In this document: in pieces, positions 42,431-50,784 of the stretch
Numbering within the stretch: position 1 is the first letter of the stretch
Layout: every line of letters starts with the position of its first letter
The notes under the pieces: generated by a model
Databases searched by the model: none
What the model saw: the letters and a program-made list of their open reading frames with translations, nothing else
What the model was told of the DNA's origin: nothing
Program-made: the position numbers and the translations under genes
Assembly (NCBI GenBank): GCA_021800165.1
Contig: JAJYZF010000020.1
Span: 1 to 58,706 of the forward strand
DNA from: Planctomycetota bacterium
GTDB taxonomy: Bacteria > Planctomycetota > Phycisphaerae > WQYP01
Reading direction: 5' to 3'
Length of the DNA stretch: 58,706 bases

Positions 42431-45130
42431 CTAACGATGGAACCGCCGTTTCTTTCGGTTCCCCCGGGCGGGTTTATATCCGCGCCGCCCTGGTCCGCGG
42501 GTAGGTTGCCCCTGCCTTGGACCGGTATTTGTACTTCCGGGCCTGGCTGCGCCGTCGCTACTGTGAGTATAGGCACGCTGGCGCAGGCGCGAATCTTTGT
42601 TGCGGTCTTCACGCGGTCCGCGGCGCTGCAGGGCTTTGGGCTGCTGCCGCGGCTGGACTTGTCGCAGAGTGGCTTTGCCGCCTGCACTGGACCCATGCTC
42701 CAAGAGAAGCAGATCCATCTGTCTGGTGGATAGATGGACCGCTACAATTTGGACCCGCACGGGGTCGCCCAGGGAAATGCGGCGTCCGGTGCGCTGACCG
42801 CGGAGTGATGCCGTGCGTTCATCGAATATCCAGTAATCGGGCGGTAAATCATTGATGCGAATAAGCCCTTCCACCAGAAAACGCGTAGACTGAATGAAAA
42901 TTCCAAAATTGTTAAGCCCCGTCACCACACCGTCAATAACGTCGCCGATGTGTTCACCCAGCAGGCCCAGCACCTTCACGGCGCGCAGCTCACGCTCCGC
43001 ATTCTGCGCCCGGCGTTCGGTAAAGGATAAATGTCGTGATAATCGCAAAAGGGCTTTCTCGTCGGGTACATTGCCCAGTTTCAACGGCATGAGCAAATTC
43101 AACTGACTTTCGCCGGTCGGAGTGGACGAGCCGGCCAACGCAGCGGCATTAGTCTGTAAGGCGTGTCCATCGCCGGGATGCATAGCGTGTTTGCCGGTCT
43201 CGGCCATAGCTTTGCGGCGGGACAAATTGCGGCGTTCCACCGTGGTCGGGGGCGCGCCTTTGGCCGCAGTGCCAAGGCCAATGAGTGACTCCAAGCAGCG
43301 GTGAATGACAAGATCGGCATACCTGCGAATGGGCGAGGTGAAATGCGCGTAGTTCTCGCTGGCCAGGGCGTAATGGCCCATGGGGAGGGGTGAATATTCC
43401 GCGGTGCTGAAGGTTTTCAGGACGGACAAGTGGACCGCATAGGCAATGGGTGTGCCCCGAACACTGTCCAAAAGCCCCTGAATAACGCTGCGATCCAGCT
43501 CGCGGGGGAGGCGTCGGCCGGTTACGGCCACAAATTGTCGCACCTGCTCGGTGGATTCGCTGTCGGGTTCGGGATGGATGCGTCGCAGCACGGTCAGGCC
43601 GCGCTGGGTTAAAAATCGGGCGACGGCTTCGTTGGCTTCCACCATGAACATTTCAATAATTTTATGGGAAAAGGCATCATCTTCCGGACGGGCGTCGATG
43701 ACCCGACCGGTTTCATCCATCACCAGTTCCACTTCCGGCAGATCCAGCACGATCATCCCCTGACGCAAGCGGCGGGTTTGTATGACGCGGGCCAGGGAGT
43801 CCATGTCGGCAAGCAGTTGGCGGATCGACGGTTCCACTTCCGGAATGTGTGGATTGGGAGGAGAGTCTAAAAGTCCTTTGGAATAGGGCTGGGCCTGGCC
43901 GCGCGCATCATCAATAATAGCCTGGGCCTGACGATAGGTGAGGCGTTTTCGTGATCGGATGATGGTATTGGCAAAGCGTGCTGAGACCACCCGGCCGCGT
44001 TTATCGTAGCGAATAAACGCACTCTTGGTAAGTCGGGGTTGATCCTGTTGAAGCGAGCAAACGCCGTTGGAGAGCAATTCCGGAAGCATGGGAATGACAA
44101 ATCTTGGAAAATAGATGCTGTTGCCGCGCTGGCGTGCTTCCAGATCCAACGCGGATTCCACGGGAACAAAATGGGCGACGTCGGCGATATGCACGCCGAG
44201 TTCATAAGCCGCGGGGCCGGGCCGATCCAGTTCGTCCGGGCCGAGCAAGGCTTCAATCTGTTCCTGCGCTTGGTCCGTTTCGGGCGAGGTCAGTACACGC
44301 AGGCTGATGGCGTCATCAAAATCGCGGGCGTCATCGGGGTCGATGGTAACGATGATTTCCTGGGAAAGATCTTCGCGTCCGGTGAGCGCACCGGGGTTAA
44401 AATCCATGGCGGCGCGGCGGGCTTGCTCCAAGGCTTCCGCCGGATATCCCTGCGGCAAATCAAATTGACGTATGACGGAGGCTAATTCCACCTCCGGTTC
44501 GCCATGGGGGCCCAGCACCTCGGTAACCACGCCTTGCGCCGGTTCGGCTCCGCGTGCGAAACGCACGAGTTCAACCACCACTTTGTCGCCGTTGGAGGCA
44601 TTTTTAGCCCCGGCATCCTGCACCTGAATGGGGGCCTTAAAGATGGCACCGTCCGGTACCACCACCCAGTTGCTCACCTGCTTTTTAAGTGTGCCCACGC
44701 AGCGCGTGCTGGCTCGGCGTAGAATATCGATAATACGGCCCGGGGCGCTTTTGCCGCGGGCGTTGCGTTTGTCCGCTACCACAATTTTAACCATCACCAG
44801 ATCTCCGCCCAGCGCATCGAGAGTATCTGTGGCGGGAATGAAAATATCTTCGCGCCCTGTGGGTTTGAGGGGACTGACAAATCCGAATCCCCGGCTGGTG
44901 GCGTGGAACATGCCGACAAGCTGGTCCTTTTCATCCGGGAAAGCAACGGCACTGCCATTATCGCGGGGAATTAACCGGCCTGCGCGCATGAGTTCTTCCA
45001 AGGCCGCACGTACGGCCGCACGGTCGCTCTCGGCCGTATGCAGTCGGCGAAAAACGTCCGCGACGGCCATCGGTCCACCTTCTTCGGCGGCGAGCACGCT
45101 GATGATTTGTTCGGATAAGGATGCGGGCAC
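42431..45130 (-). CDS. rnr: Ribonuclease R
   Basis: An 899-residue 3'-to-5' exoribonuclease that degrades structured RNA. In order: an N-terminal winged-helix region (~1-60), cold-shock domains (~70-220), the RNB catalytic domain beginning VTIDPDDARDFDDAISL, whose Asp264, Asp270, Asp272 and Asp273 are the metal-binding residues, then an S1 domain (~730-820, DVIDGVVTGLNNFGIFI) and a long Lys/Arg/Gly-rich tail. An insertion in the RNB region (~650-690, Gly/Thr/Ser-rich) is not seen in E. coli. GTG 45130 is chosen because AGGAG lies five bases upstream. Confidence 0.96.
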   Translation of the reverse strand: MPASLSEQIISVLAAEEGGPMAVADVFRRLHTAESDRAAVRAALEELMRAGRLIPRDNGSAVAFPDEKDQLVGMFHATSRGFGFVSPLKPTGREDIFIPATDTLDALGGDLVMVKIVVADKRNARGKSAPGRIIDILRRASTRCVGTLKKQVSNWVVVPDGAIFKAPIQVQDAGAKNASNGDKVVVELVRFARGAEPAQGVVTEVLGPHGEPEVELASVIRQFDLPQGYPAEALEQARRAAMDFNPGALTGREDLSQEIIVTIDPDDARDFDDAISLRVLTSPETDQAQEQIEALLGPDELDRPGPAAYELGVHIADVAHFVPVESALDLEARQRGNSIYFPRFVIPMLPELLSNGVCSLQQDQPRLTKSAFIRYDKRGRVVSARFANTIIRSRKRLTYRQAQAIIDDARGQAQPYSKGLLDSPPNPHIPEVEPSIRQLLADMDSLARVIQTRRLRQGMIVLDLPEVELVMDETGRVIDARPEDDAFSHKIIEMFMVEANEAVARFLTQRGLTVLRRIHPEPDSESTEQVRQFVAVTGRRLPRELDRSVIQGLLDSVRGTPIAYAVHLSVLKTFSTAEYSPLPMGHYALASENYAHFTSPIRRYADLVIHRCLESLIGLGTAAKGAPPTTVERRNLSRRKAMAETGKHAMHPGDGHALQTNAAALAGSSTPTGESQLNLLMPLKLGNVPDEKALLRLSRHLSFTERRAQNAERELRAVKVLGLLGEHIGDVIDGVVTGLNNFGIFIQSTRFLVEGLIRINDLPPDYWIFDERTASLRGQRTGRRISLGDPVRVQIVAVHLSTRQMDLLLLEHGSSAGGKATLRQVQPRQQPKALQRRGPREDRNKDSRLRQRAYTHSSDGAARPGSTNTGPRQGQPTRGPGRRGYKPARGNRKKRRFHR

Positions 45131-45378
45131 AAGGACTCCTGAAGAAACAGCCGGGACTTTAGTATAACGCTTTTGCCGGCGAGATGCGCTATCTTGGAGC
45201 AGTGCTTACCCCTCGTGGGAAGATTTGGTCATCACCGCCAAGCGAATTGTCGGGTTAGCATCGTGGGTTGGCATGGCCAAGCGGGGGTGCATCGAAGCGA
45301 AATTGACTTTTGCAATGTACGGTTGAACCGGAATGCGAGGATTGCCGAGAATTCGGCCGGTGCCGGCCGGAATGGCTT

Positions 45379-46722
45379 TCAGCCTACTGCGGCCATGGCT
45401 GCCAAGTCGCGGAAGAAGTCGGGGTAGGTTTTGGCGCAGCAGTCGGGGTCTGCAATTTGAATGCCGGATTGCCGGAGGCCCGCCACGGCAAATGCCATCG
45501 CCATGCGGTGATCGTCATAGGTATGTATACGTGCTGGATGGACAATCTCCGGCGGTTCAATGGTGATACTCTCGGCGGTGGTACGCACCTGGGCACCCAA
45601 GCGGGTGAGTTCGGTTTGCAGGGCGGCCAGGCGATCGGTTTCTTTGAGGCGAAGATTGCCCACACCCGTGATGCGGGTCGGCCCTCTGGCAAAAAGAGCT
45701 ACCACGGCCAGCGTCTGGACCATGTCGGGGATATTGTTCATGTTGATGTCAATGCCGGTGATTTGGCCGGTGCCGCGCAGCACAATCTGGTCATCAAGTA
45801 TTTCCACCGCCGCTCCAACCTGCTTGAGCACCTCGGCGAAAGCCACATCGCCCTGCAACGATTTGTTGCCGAGGTCGAGGATGCGTACCTTGGCTTGGGG
45901 AATCAGGGCTGCGGCGGCGAGAAAATAACTGGCGTTGCTGGCATCGGGTTCGATGGCGTAAGTGCGGTGACGGTAATGCTGGCCGGATGCGATGGTGATC
46001 TCCCGACCGGTGGCGGTGGTTTCCTGTTTGAAAGCGATGCCGAATTGATCCATCATATTCAACGTCATTTCAACGTACGGTTCGCTGGTAACAGGGCCAT
46101 CGAGCCTGATGCGCACGGCCTGTCTGGCGAGCGGAGAGGCCAGCAGGACGGCAGAGATATATTGGCTGCTTTGCGTGGCTGAAAAGCGGCAAATACCGCC
46201 GGCGAGGCCGGTACCGGTCGTGCATACCGGCGGAAAGCCGGGCGCATCTTTATAATCCAGCCGTCCTCCCAGCATAGCCAATGCCGTAATCAATTCCCCA
46301 ATGGGGCGCTGGTGCATCCGCGGGACACCATGGAGGCAATGCCGGCCGGATGAAGCGGCGCAAAAGGCGGTTAGAAACCGCATGGTTGTCCCGGAGTTGC
46401 CGCAGAAAAGGCTTGATTCAACTGCGGGAATGCGACCACTCCCGCCGACCACCTGAATTCGCCGGGCAGGTTCTTCCACGTGGAGTTGAAAACCAAGACG
46501 TTGTAATGATTCGATCATGCGGCGGGTGTCATCGGAGAAGAGAACGCCGTGGAGGGTGGAGACGCCGTCGGCCATGGCGGCAATGGGCAGGGCGCGATTG
46601 GTGATACTTTTGCTGCCGGGCACGCGGACTACAGCATCGAAGGGACGTAGTACCGGCTCAATGGTTATGGCGTGGGCTGGCGATGGCGCAGATGATTCCA
46701 TATTTTCGCCCATCAAATGCAC
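45379..46722 (-). CDS. aroA: 3-phosphoshikimate 1-carboxyvinyltransferase (EPSP synthase)
   Basis: A 447-residue enzyme of the shikimate pathway that joins PEP and shikimate-3-phosphate. Visible motifs: VPGSKSITNRAL (~34-45) for substrate phosphate binding, GNSGTTMRFL (~109-118), RPIGELITAL, and LRLKETDRL (~350-358), with the final DDHRMAMAFAVAGL. The motif set is complete. The start is GTG 46722; ATGs at codons 4 and 8 are equally possible because the ribosome site is weak. It follows the helical-repeat protein gene by 23 bases on the same strand. Confidence 0.96.
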   Translation of the reverse strand: MHLMGENMESSAPSPAHAITIEPVLRPFDAVVRVPGSKSITNRALPIAAMADGVSTLHGVLFSDDTRRMIESLQRLGFQLHVEEPARRIQVVGGSGRIPAVESSLFCGNSGTTMRFLTAFCAASSGRHCLHGVPRMHQRPIGELITALAMLGGRLDYKDAPGFPPVCTTGTGLAGGICRFSATQSSQYISAVLLASPLARQAVRIRLDGPVTSEPYVEMTLNMMDQFGIAFKQETTATGREITIASGQHYRHRTYAIEPDASNASYFLAAAALIPQAKVRILDLGNKSLQGDVAFAEVLKQVGAAVEILDDQIVLRGTGQITGIDINMNNIPDMVQTLAVVALFARGPTRITGVGNLRLKETDRLAALQTELTRLGAQVRTTAESITIEPPEIVHPARIHTYDDHRMAMAFAVAGLRQSGIQIADPDCCAKTYPDFFRDLAAMAAVG

Positions 46723-46745
46723 GTGAAGGAAATTGGCGGCGATCC

Positions 46746-47792
46746 CTATTTGGAAGGTATCCGGGCGGGAATTGGAAGCTTGGCAAACAAGGATTGGAGT
46801 TTTCCGGGTTGATTTTGTGATCCGGTGAGGTGGTTCACGTGCAGCAGAATCGCCGCTGGATCGCTTTGACTGGTAAATTGCCGCAGGGAGAAGTCTTCGG
46901 TGCGTCCCACCTGATCCATCGCATGGCCGCAGGATGAGATAACATCAAAGGCCACAAGCTTTTGGTGGCGTGAAAGCAAGCCAGCCTGATTGTATTGGGC
47001 GGTGAAACTCATGATTTGGGCCAACTCGGTCAAGGCCGCAACTTGCAGATTCCTCGGCAAAACTCCGCCGTGCGCAGCCAATCCGGCGAGGTCGTCCACA
47101 ATCATCCGGCAGACCGGCAGAGTAGCGGGAGGCTGCTTGGCATAAGTGGAGGTGAGTCGGGTAAGCACATGGAGGATCGTGGAAAATAAATAGGGCACGC
47201 CAGGCGAGGCTTGCACCAGCGCATGGCACATGCTCATTTCCACGATGGGATCTTTTTCAACTTTTAACGCCCCTTCCAACCTGCGCAGGGCCTGATGAAA
47301 CGCGGGCGGAATAGCGGCGAGTTGCGGGAGAATTTCTCCGAGTCCGCGGGCGGACCAATAGCGCACGGCGGGACTGGCATTACTTAAGCCATCCTCCAGC
47401 GCGGCCTGCGTGCTGATGTCATCAATTTGGGCAATGGTGATGACGGCGTTAAGGGCGGTTTTCGGGTTGCTCAAAAGGGGCGAAAATTCCTGTCCGACGA
47501 TGGCACCGTAGCTGTTGAGGAAAATCGCGGAGGCGGGGTGCCCCGTCTCGTGGAGGATTCGGAGGATATGCCCGCGCGCACGGACCATCTGTTTGGAATT
47601 GTCAGCATCCGCCATTTTTTTACTGTAGTAGGCCACGTAGGTTTGAATCGTTTGTTGTTCGGTCGCACCGACAGCACTAGCCGCGGGATCAGGCAGCGCC
47701 GGACCGGCGGCATGAAGAGTTCCACCGGCGTGCAGAGCCACGGCTGATATTGCCATAAAAAGCAGGAACTTTTGCGACCGCCAGAATTGCAT
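46746..47792 (-). CDS. Secreted helical-repeat (HEAT-like) protein
   Basis: A 348-residue protein with a signal peptide (~8-30, ending LHAAG). The mature part is nearly all helical; ALEDGLSNASPAVRYWSARGLGEIL and flanking segments have the spacing of HEAT repeats. No catalytic motif is seen. GGAG lies six bases before ATG 47792. Such proteins usually scaffold periplasmic or envelope complexes. The partner is unknown; it is placed before aroA probably for transcription only. Confidence 0.72.
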   Translation of the reverse strand: MQFWRSQKFLLFMAISAVALHAGGTLHAAGPALPDPAASAVGATEQQTIQTYVAYYSKKMADADNSKQMVRARGHILRILHETGHPASAIFLNSYGAIVGQEFSPLLSNPKTALNAVITIAQIDDISTQAALEDGLSNASPAVRYWSARGLGEILPQLAAIPPAFHQALRRLEGALKVEKDPIVEMSMCHALVQASPGVPYLFSTILHVLTRLTSTYAKQPPATLPVCRMIVDDLAGLAAHGGVLPRNLQVAALTELAQIMSFTAQYNQAGLLSRHQKLVAFDVISSCGHAMDQVGRTEDFSLRQFTSQSDPAAILLHVNHLTGSQNQPGKLQSLFAKLPIPARIPSK

Positions 47793-47982
47793 GTTGATCT
47801 CCAATCGATGCAGCGTCTCCAAGACGCGATTAACGCTTACCCCCACCACATTTCAGACGCTAACGCGCTGCTACCAGCCTGTCAAGGGATGAAACGGAAG
47901 GTCGGCCAATAGTGGGCCGTCGCTGCCGGATTGGATTATTTGTGCCTTTAATGGAACATTTATGTGATGAAGTGGACAACGC

Positions 47983-48011
47983 TGGACAAAAGTGCTTTCA
48001 CTGGTCATAAT
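47983..48011 (+). promoter_or_regulatory. Sigma-70-type promoter for the HTH-EIIA/Ehr-like operon
   Basis: -35 TGGACA (47983-47988), 17-base spacer, -10 CATAAT (48006-48011). TGGACAA also occurs ten bases earlier, giving a direct repeat (47973-47979 and 47983-47989). Transcription would start near 48018, which leaves ~20 bases of leader before the ATG at 48040. Confidence 0.6.
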
Positions 48012-48039
48012 GACAGTATGAATGAAAGGTAATCAACCG

Positions 48040-48768
48040 ATGAAATTGACTGTTCGCGATGCAGCAAGGCTTCTGAGTGTCTCCGAGAAAAGCATTTATC
48101 GCTGGATAAAGCTTGGGGCAATTCCCGCCTACCAAGTAAATGAACAGTATCGGTTTAATCGGGCGGAACTGCTGGAGTGGGCCACGTCGCGGAAAATCCA
48201 AGTCTCACCGGAGATATTCGCGGAGCCGGAAGGCTCCCAAACAGCAATTCCCCTGCTAAGCGATGCGCTGCGTGATGGCGGCGTTTATTACCGCGTTGGA
48301 GGTACGGATAAGAGTTCGGTGCTGCGTTCGGTGGTACAGATCATGCATTTGCCGGAAGAAGTGGATTCCGAATTCCTTTATCAGGTGCTCTTGGCGCGTG
48401 AGGCGCTGGGTTCGACAGGCATTGGCGAGGGAATAGCCATTCCCCACGTTCGCAACCCTATTGTGCTGCACCTGTCGCAACCGATGGTAACCCTGTGTTT
48501 TTTGGAGACGCCGGTGGATTTCGGTGCTCTGGATGGCCAGAAAGTCAGCACCCTTTTTACCCTCATCAGCCCAACGGTGCGGGCTCATCTTCAATTGTTG
48601 GCGCGGCTGGGGTTTGCCCTGCGCGATCCAGCATTCAAGAAGGCGGTATTAACGCAGGCTTCCCGCGATGAAATCATTGCCAGTTTGCGCCAGGCTGAAG
48701 CGACGGTGGTGCAAGCAGCTCCGACCGCGAAAAATGATTCCGCAGGTCACGTGGAGCCGGGCAAATGA
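48040..48768 (+). CDS. HTH-EIIA (PTS IIA type 2) fusion regulator
   Basis: A 242-residue protein. Residues 1-52 are an excisionase/MerR-type winged helix (TVRDAARLLSVSEKSIYRWI, YRFNRAELLEW). Residues ~70-220 are a PTS EIIA type 2 (EIIA-Ntr/fructose type) domain, with the phosphorylatable His136 in GIAIPHVR intact. No other PTS gene is in the window. It would sense phosphate transfer from a PTS-Ntr type system and bind DNA. ATG 48040 is preferred because AAAGG lies ~ten bases upstream and the predicted start of transcription is near 48018; ATG 48022 is the alternative. Its stop codon overlaps the next gene's ATG, so it is coupled to the membrane complex. Confidence 0.88.
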   Translation: MKLTVRDAARLLSVSEKSIYRWIKLGAIPAYQVNEQYRFNRAELLEWATSRKIQVSPEIFAEPEGSQTAIPLLSDALRDGGVYYRVGGTDKSSVLRSVVQIMHLPEEVDSEFLYQVLLAREALGSTGIGEGIAIPHVRNPIVLHLSQPMVTLCFLETPVDFGALDGQKVSTLFTLISPTVRAHLQLLARLGFALRDPAFKKAVLTQASRDEIIASLRQAEATVVQAAPTAKNDSAGHVEPGK

Positions 48769-50747
48769 ATTGGCTGGCGTTGGTATTTGTTGGTGTGATT
48801 GCATTTGCCCTAAGCGGTCCCGTGGGGATGTTGGGCCGCCGCAGGGAGAATGGGTGGCAGTGGGTGTCGGCGGGGGTTGCGGTGGGGGGCGGGCTGTGCG
48901 GATTGGTGGCGGCCTTTGCGGTACTTCTTGGTACGCTCACGGAGTCGCTTTCATTGCCGGCGGCGGCCCCGGCGATGACGCTGGACTTGCGGGTGGGTCC
49001 GTTGTCGGCATTTTTTCTTATTCCCATTTTTGCCATCGGGTCATTAAGTACCATCTACGGATTGGGTTACTGGCGACAAAGCCGCCATCCGCGGACCGGT
49101 CGTAAGTTGCGGCTGTGGTATGGCTTACTGATTGCAGGCATGGCCATGCTGACTTTGTGCCAGAACAGCATTGATTTTCTGATAGCCTGGGAAATGATGG
49201 CCTTGAGCACATTCTTCCTCATTATTACGGAAGATCAAAAGCCGGCGGCGCGACAGGCGGGATGGGTTTATCTCGTGGCGACGCATTTGGGTACGTTGTT
49301 GCTGGTGGCGTTGTTTGCGATTTTGCGTGTGGTCAGCGGTTCGTTTCTCTTGCGTCCGGTGCCGCCGGGGCAGGTAGGAATGGGGTTGCAAACGGCGCTA
49401 TTCCTGCTGGCCATCGTGGGCTTTGGCCTCAAGGCCGGCATCGTGCCGTTGCATTTTTGGCTGCCGGAGGCCCATGCCAACGCGCCGAGTCACGTATCGG
49501 CAACACTTTCGGGTGTGGCGCTGAAGATGGGTATTTTCGGCATGCTACGTGTGCTTACGCTGTTAACAGCCCGCCCGCCGGCGTGGGGATTTTTCCTGCT
49601 GACGCTGGGCGCGGTCAGCGCTTTTTTGGGTGTTTTGTGGGCGATTGGTCAACATGATGTGAAAAAATTGCTGGCGTATCACAGTGTGGAAAACATCGGC
49701 ATTATTTTGATGGGCTTGGGGCTGGCGTTGTTGGGCGAGGCGGAGCATCAACCGGTCTGGATTGTTCTGGGCATGGCGGGCTGTTTATTGCATGTGTGGA
49801 ATCATGGGTTGTTCAAGTCGTTGCTTTTTTTATCCGCGGGCAGCGTGATTCATGGGGCCGGGACGCGTGATATCGATCGCTTGGGCGGCTTGGCTAAATC
49901 CATGAAAATCACCGCGGCGCTTTTTATGCTGGGCTCGCTGGCGATCTGCGGCTTGCCGCCGCTGAATGGATTTATCAGCGAGCTTTTCATTTATCTGGGG
50001 CTTTTTCACACGATGGCACGGCTGCCGATATTGTCACTGGCGGCGGCCGTGCTGGCTATGGTGGGAGCTTTGGCGGCGGCATGTTTTACCAAGGCCTACG
50101 GGGTGGTTTTTCTGGGGACAGCGCGGAGCAATTTCCGGCGTGCCCATGAGTCCAGCCCGACACTTTGGATACCGATGTGCATCCTTGGGGCGGCCTGTGT
50201 ACTCATCGGCGTTGCCCCCAGTCTGGTCTTAGCCCCGTTGATGCACGCCACCGCCACTTGGAGCGGCCAGACGCTGCCGGCCCTAGGTGGCCTGGTTCCG
50301 GCCCGGACGCTCTCCATGTTGGGTGTTGGGCTGGTAATCGGAATTGGGGTGGGTCTGGTCTGGCAGCGCAACGGCCTGCGGCAGGCCCGAATCGGCATCA
50401 CGTGGGCGTGCGGCTACATCGCCCCGTCCAAACACATGCAATACACGGCTTCTTCTCTGGCCCAGATGCTACTGACGGCGTTGAGGCCGCTGCTGCACCA
50501 ACGCCGCCATGAGCCGCAAATATCGGGGGTATTGGTCGGACCGAGCCAATTTCACACGGTGGTAAGTGACCCGGTGTTGAAGGATGCGGTGGAGCCGATA
50601 TGGCGGCGGCTGCGATTCACGCTGGCTAGAGGCCAAGGCTTCCAGAAAGGCAGCATTCAGAATTATATTTTCTACATGCTGCTGATATTGCTGGCTTTGT
50701 TGGCGTTTACACTGCCGCTGGCCATGTTGTGGAGGCTGTTGTTTTAG
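48765..50747 (+). CDS. HyfB-like proton-translocating antiporter subunit 1
   Basis: A 660-residue protein with ~14-16 membrane segments, of the NuoL/M/N-Mrp antiporter superfamily. The Lys-His core is visible in GIVPLHFWLPEAHANAPS (~226-243), typical of this fold. The C-terminal ACGYIAPSKHMQYTASSLA is characteristic of HyfB/HycC-type subunits. It would translocate H+ or Na+. ATGA overlap with the regulator gene and GGAG eight bases before the ATG indicate coupled translation. It is closely similar in plan to the next gene, so the pair arose by duplication. Confidence 0.9.
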   Translation: MNWLALVFVGVIAFALSGPVGMLGRRRENGWQWVSAGVAVGGGLCGLVAAFAVLLGTLTESLSLPAAAPAMTLDLRVGPLSAFFLIPIFAIGSLSTIYGLGYWRQSRHPRTGRKLRLWYGLLIAGMAMLTLCQNSIDFLIAWEMMALSTFFLIITEDQKPAARQAGWVYLVATHLGTLLLVALFAILRVVSGSFLLRPVPPGQVGMGLQTALFLLAIVGFGLKAGIVPLHFWLPEAHANAPSHVSATLSGVALKMGIFGMLRVLTLLTARPPAWGFFLLTLGAVSAFLGVLWAIGQHDVKKLLAYHSVENIGIILMGLGLALLGEAEHQPVWIVLGMAGCLLHVWNHGLFKSLLFLSAGSVIHGAGTRDIDRLGGLAKSMKITAALFMLGSLAICGLPPLNGFISELFIYLGLFHTMARLPILSLAAAVLAMVGALAAACFTKAYGVVFLGTARSNFRRAHESSPTLWIPMCILGAACVLIGVAPSLVLAPLMHATATWSGQTLPALGGLVPARTLSMLGVGLVIGIGVGLVWQRNGLRQARIGITWACGYIAPSKHMQYTASSLAQMLLTALRPLLHQRRHEPQISGVLVGPSQFHTVVSDPVLKDAVEPIWRRLRFTLARGQGFQKGSIQNYIFYMLLILLALLAFTLPLAMLWRLLF

Positions 50748-50784
50748 TTCCGGCGGATGCCGGGGCCATACGGAGTTATTGTTC

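Noticed and set aside
41749..42696. 315-codon minus-strand frame across the small Sm-like gene, lipoprotein gene and rnr end
   Set aside because: It overlaps three better-supported genes in other frames and has an Arg/Pro-rich random composition.
45351..45373. Strong GGCCGG-TG-CCGGCC palindrome after aroA as terminator
   Set aside because: Loop of two bases is too small and there is no T-run; may be only a GC-rich palindrome.
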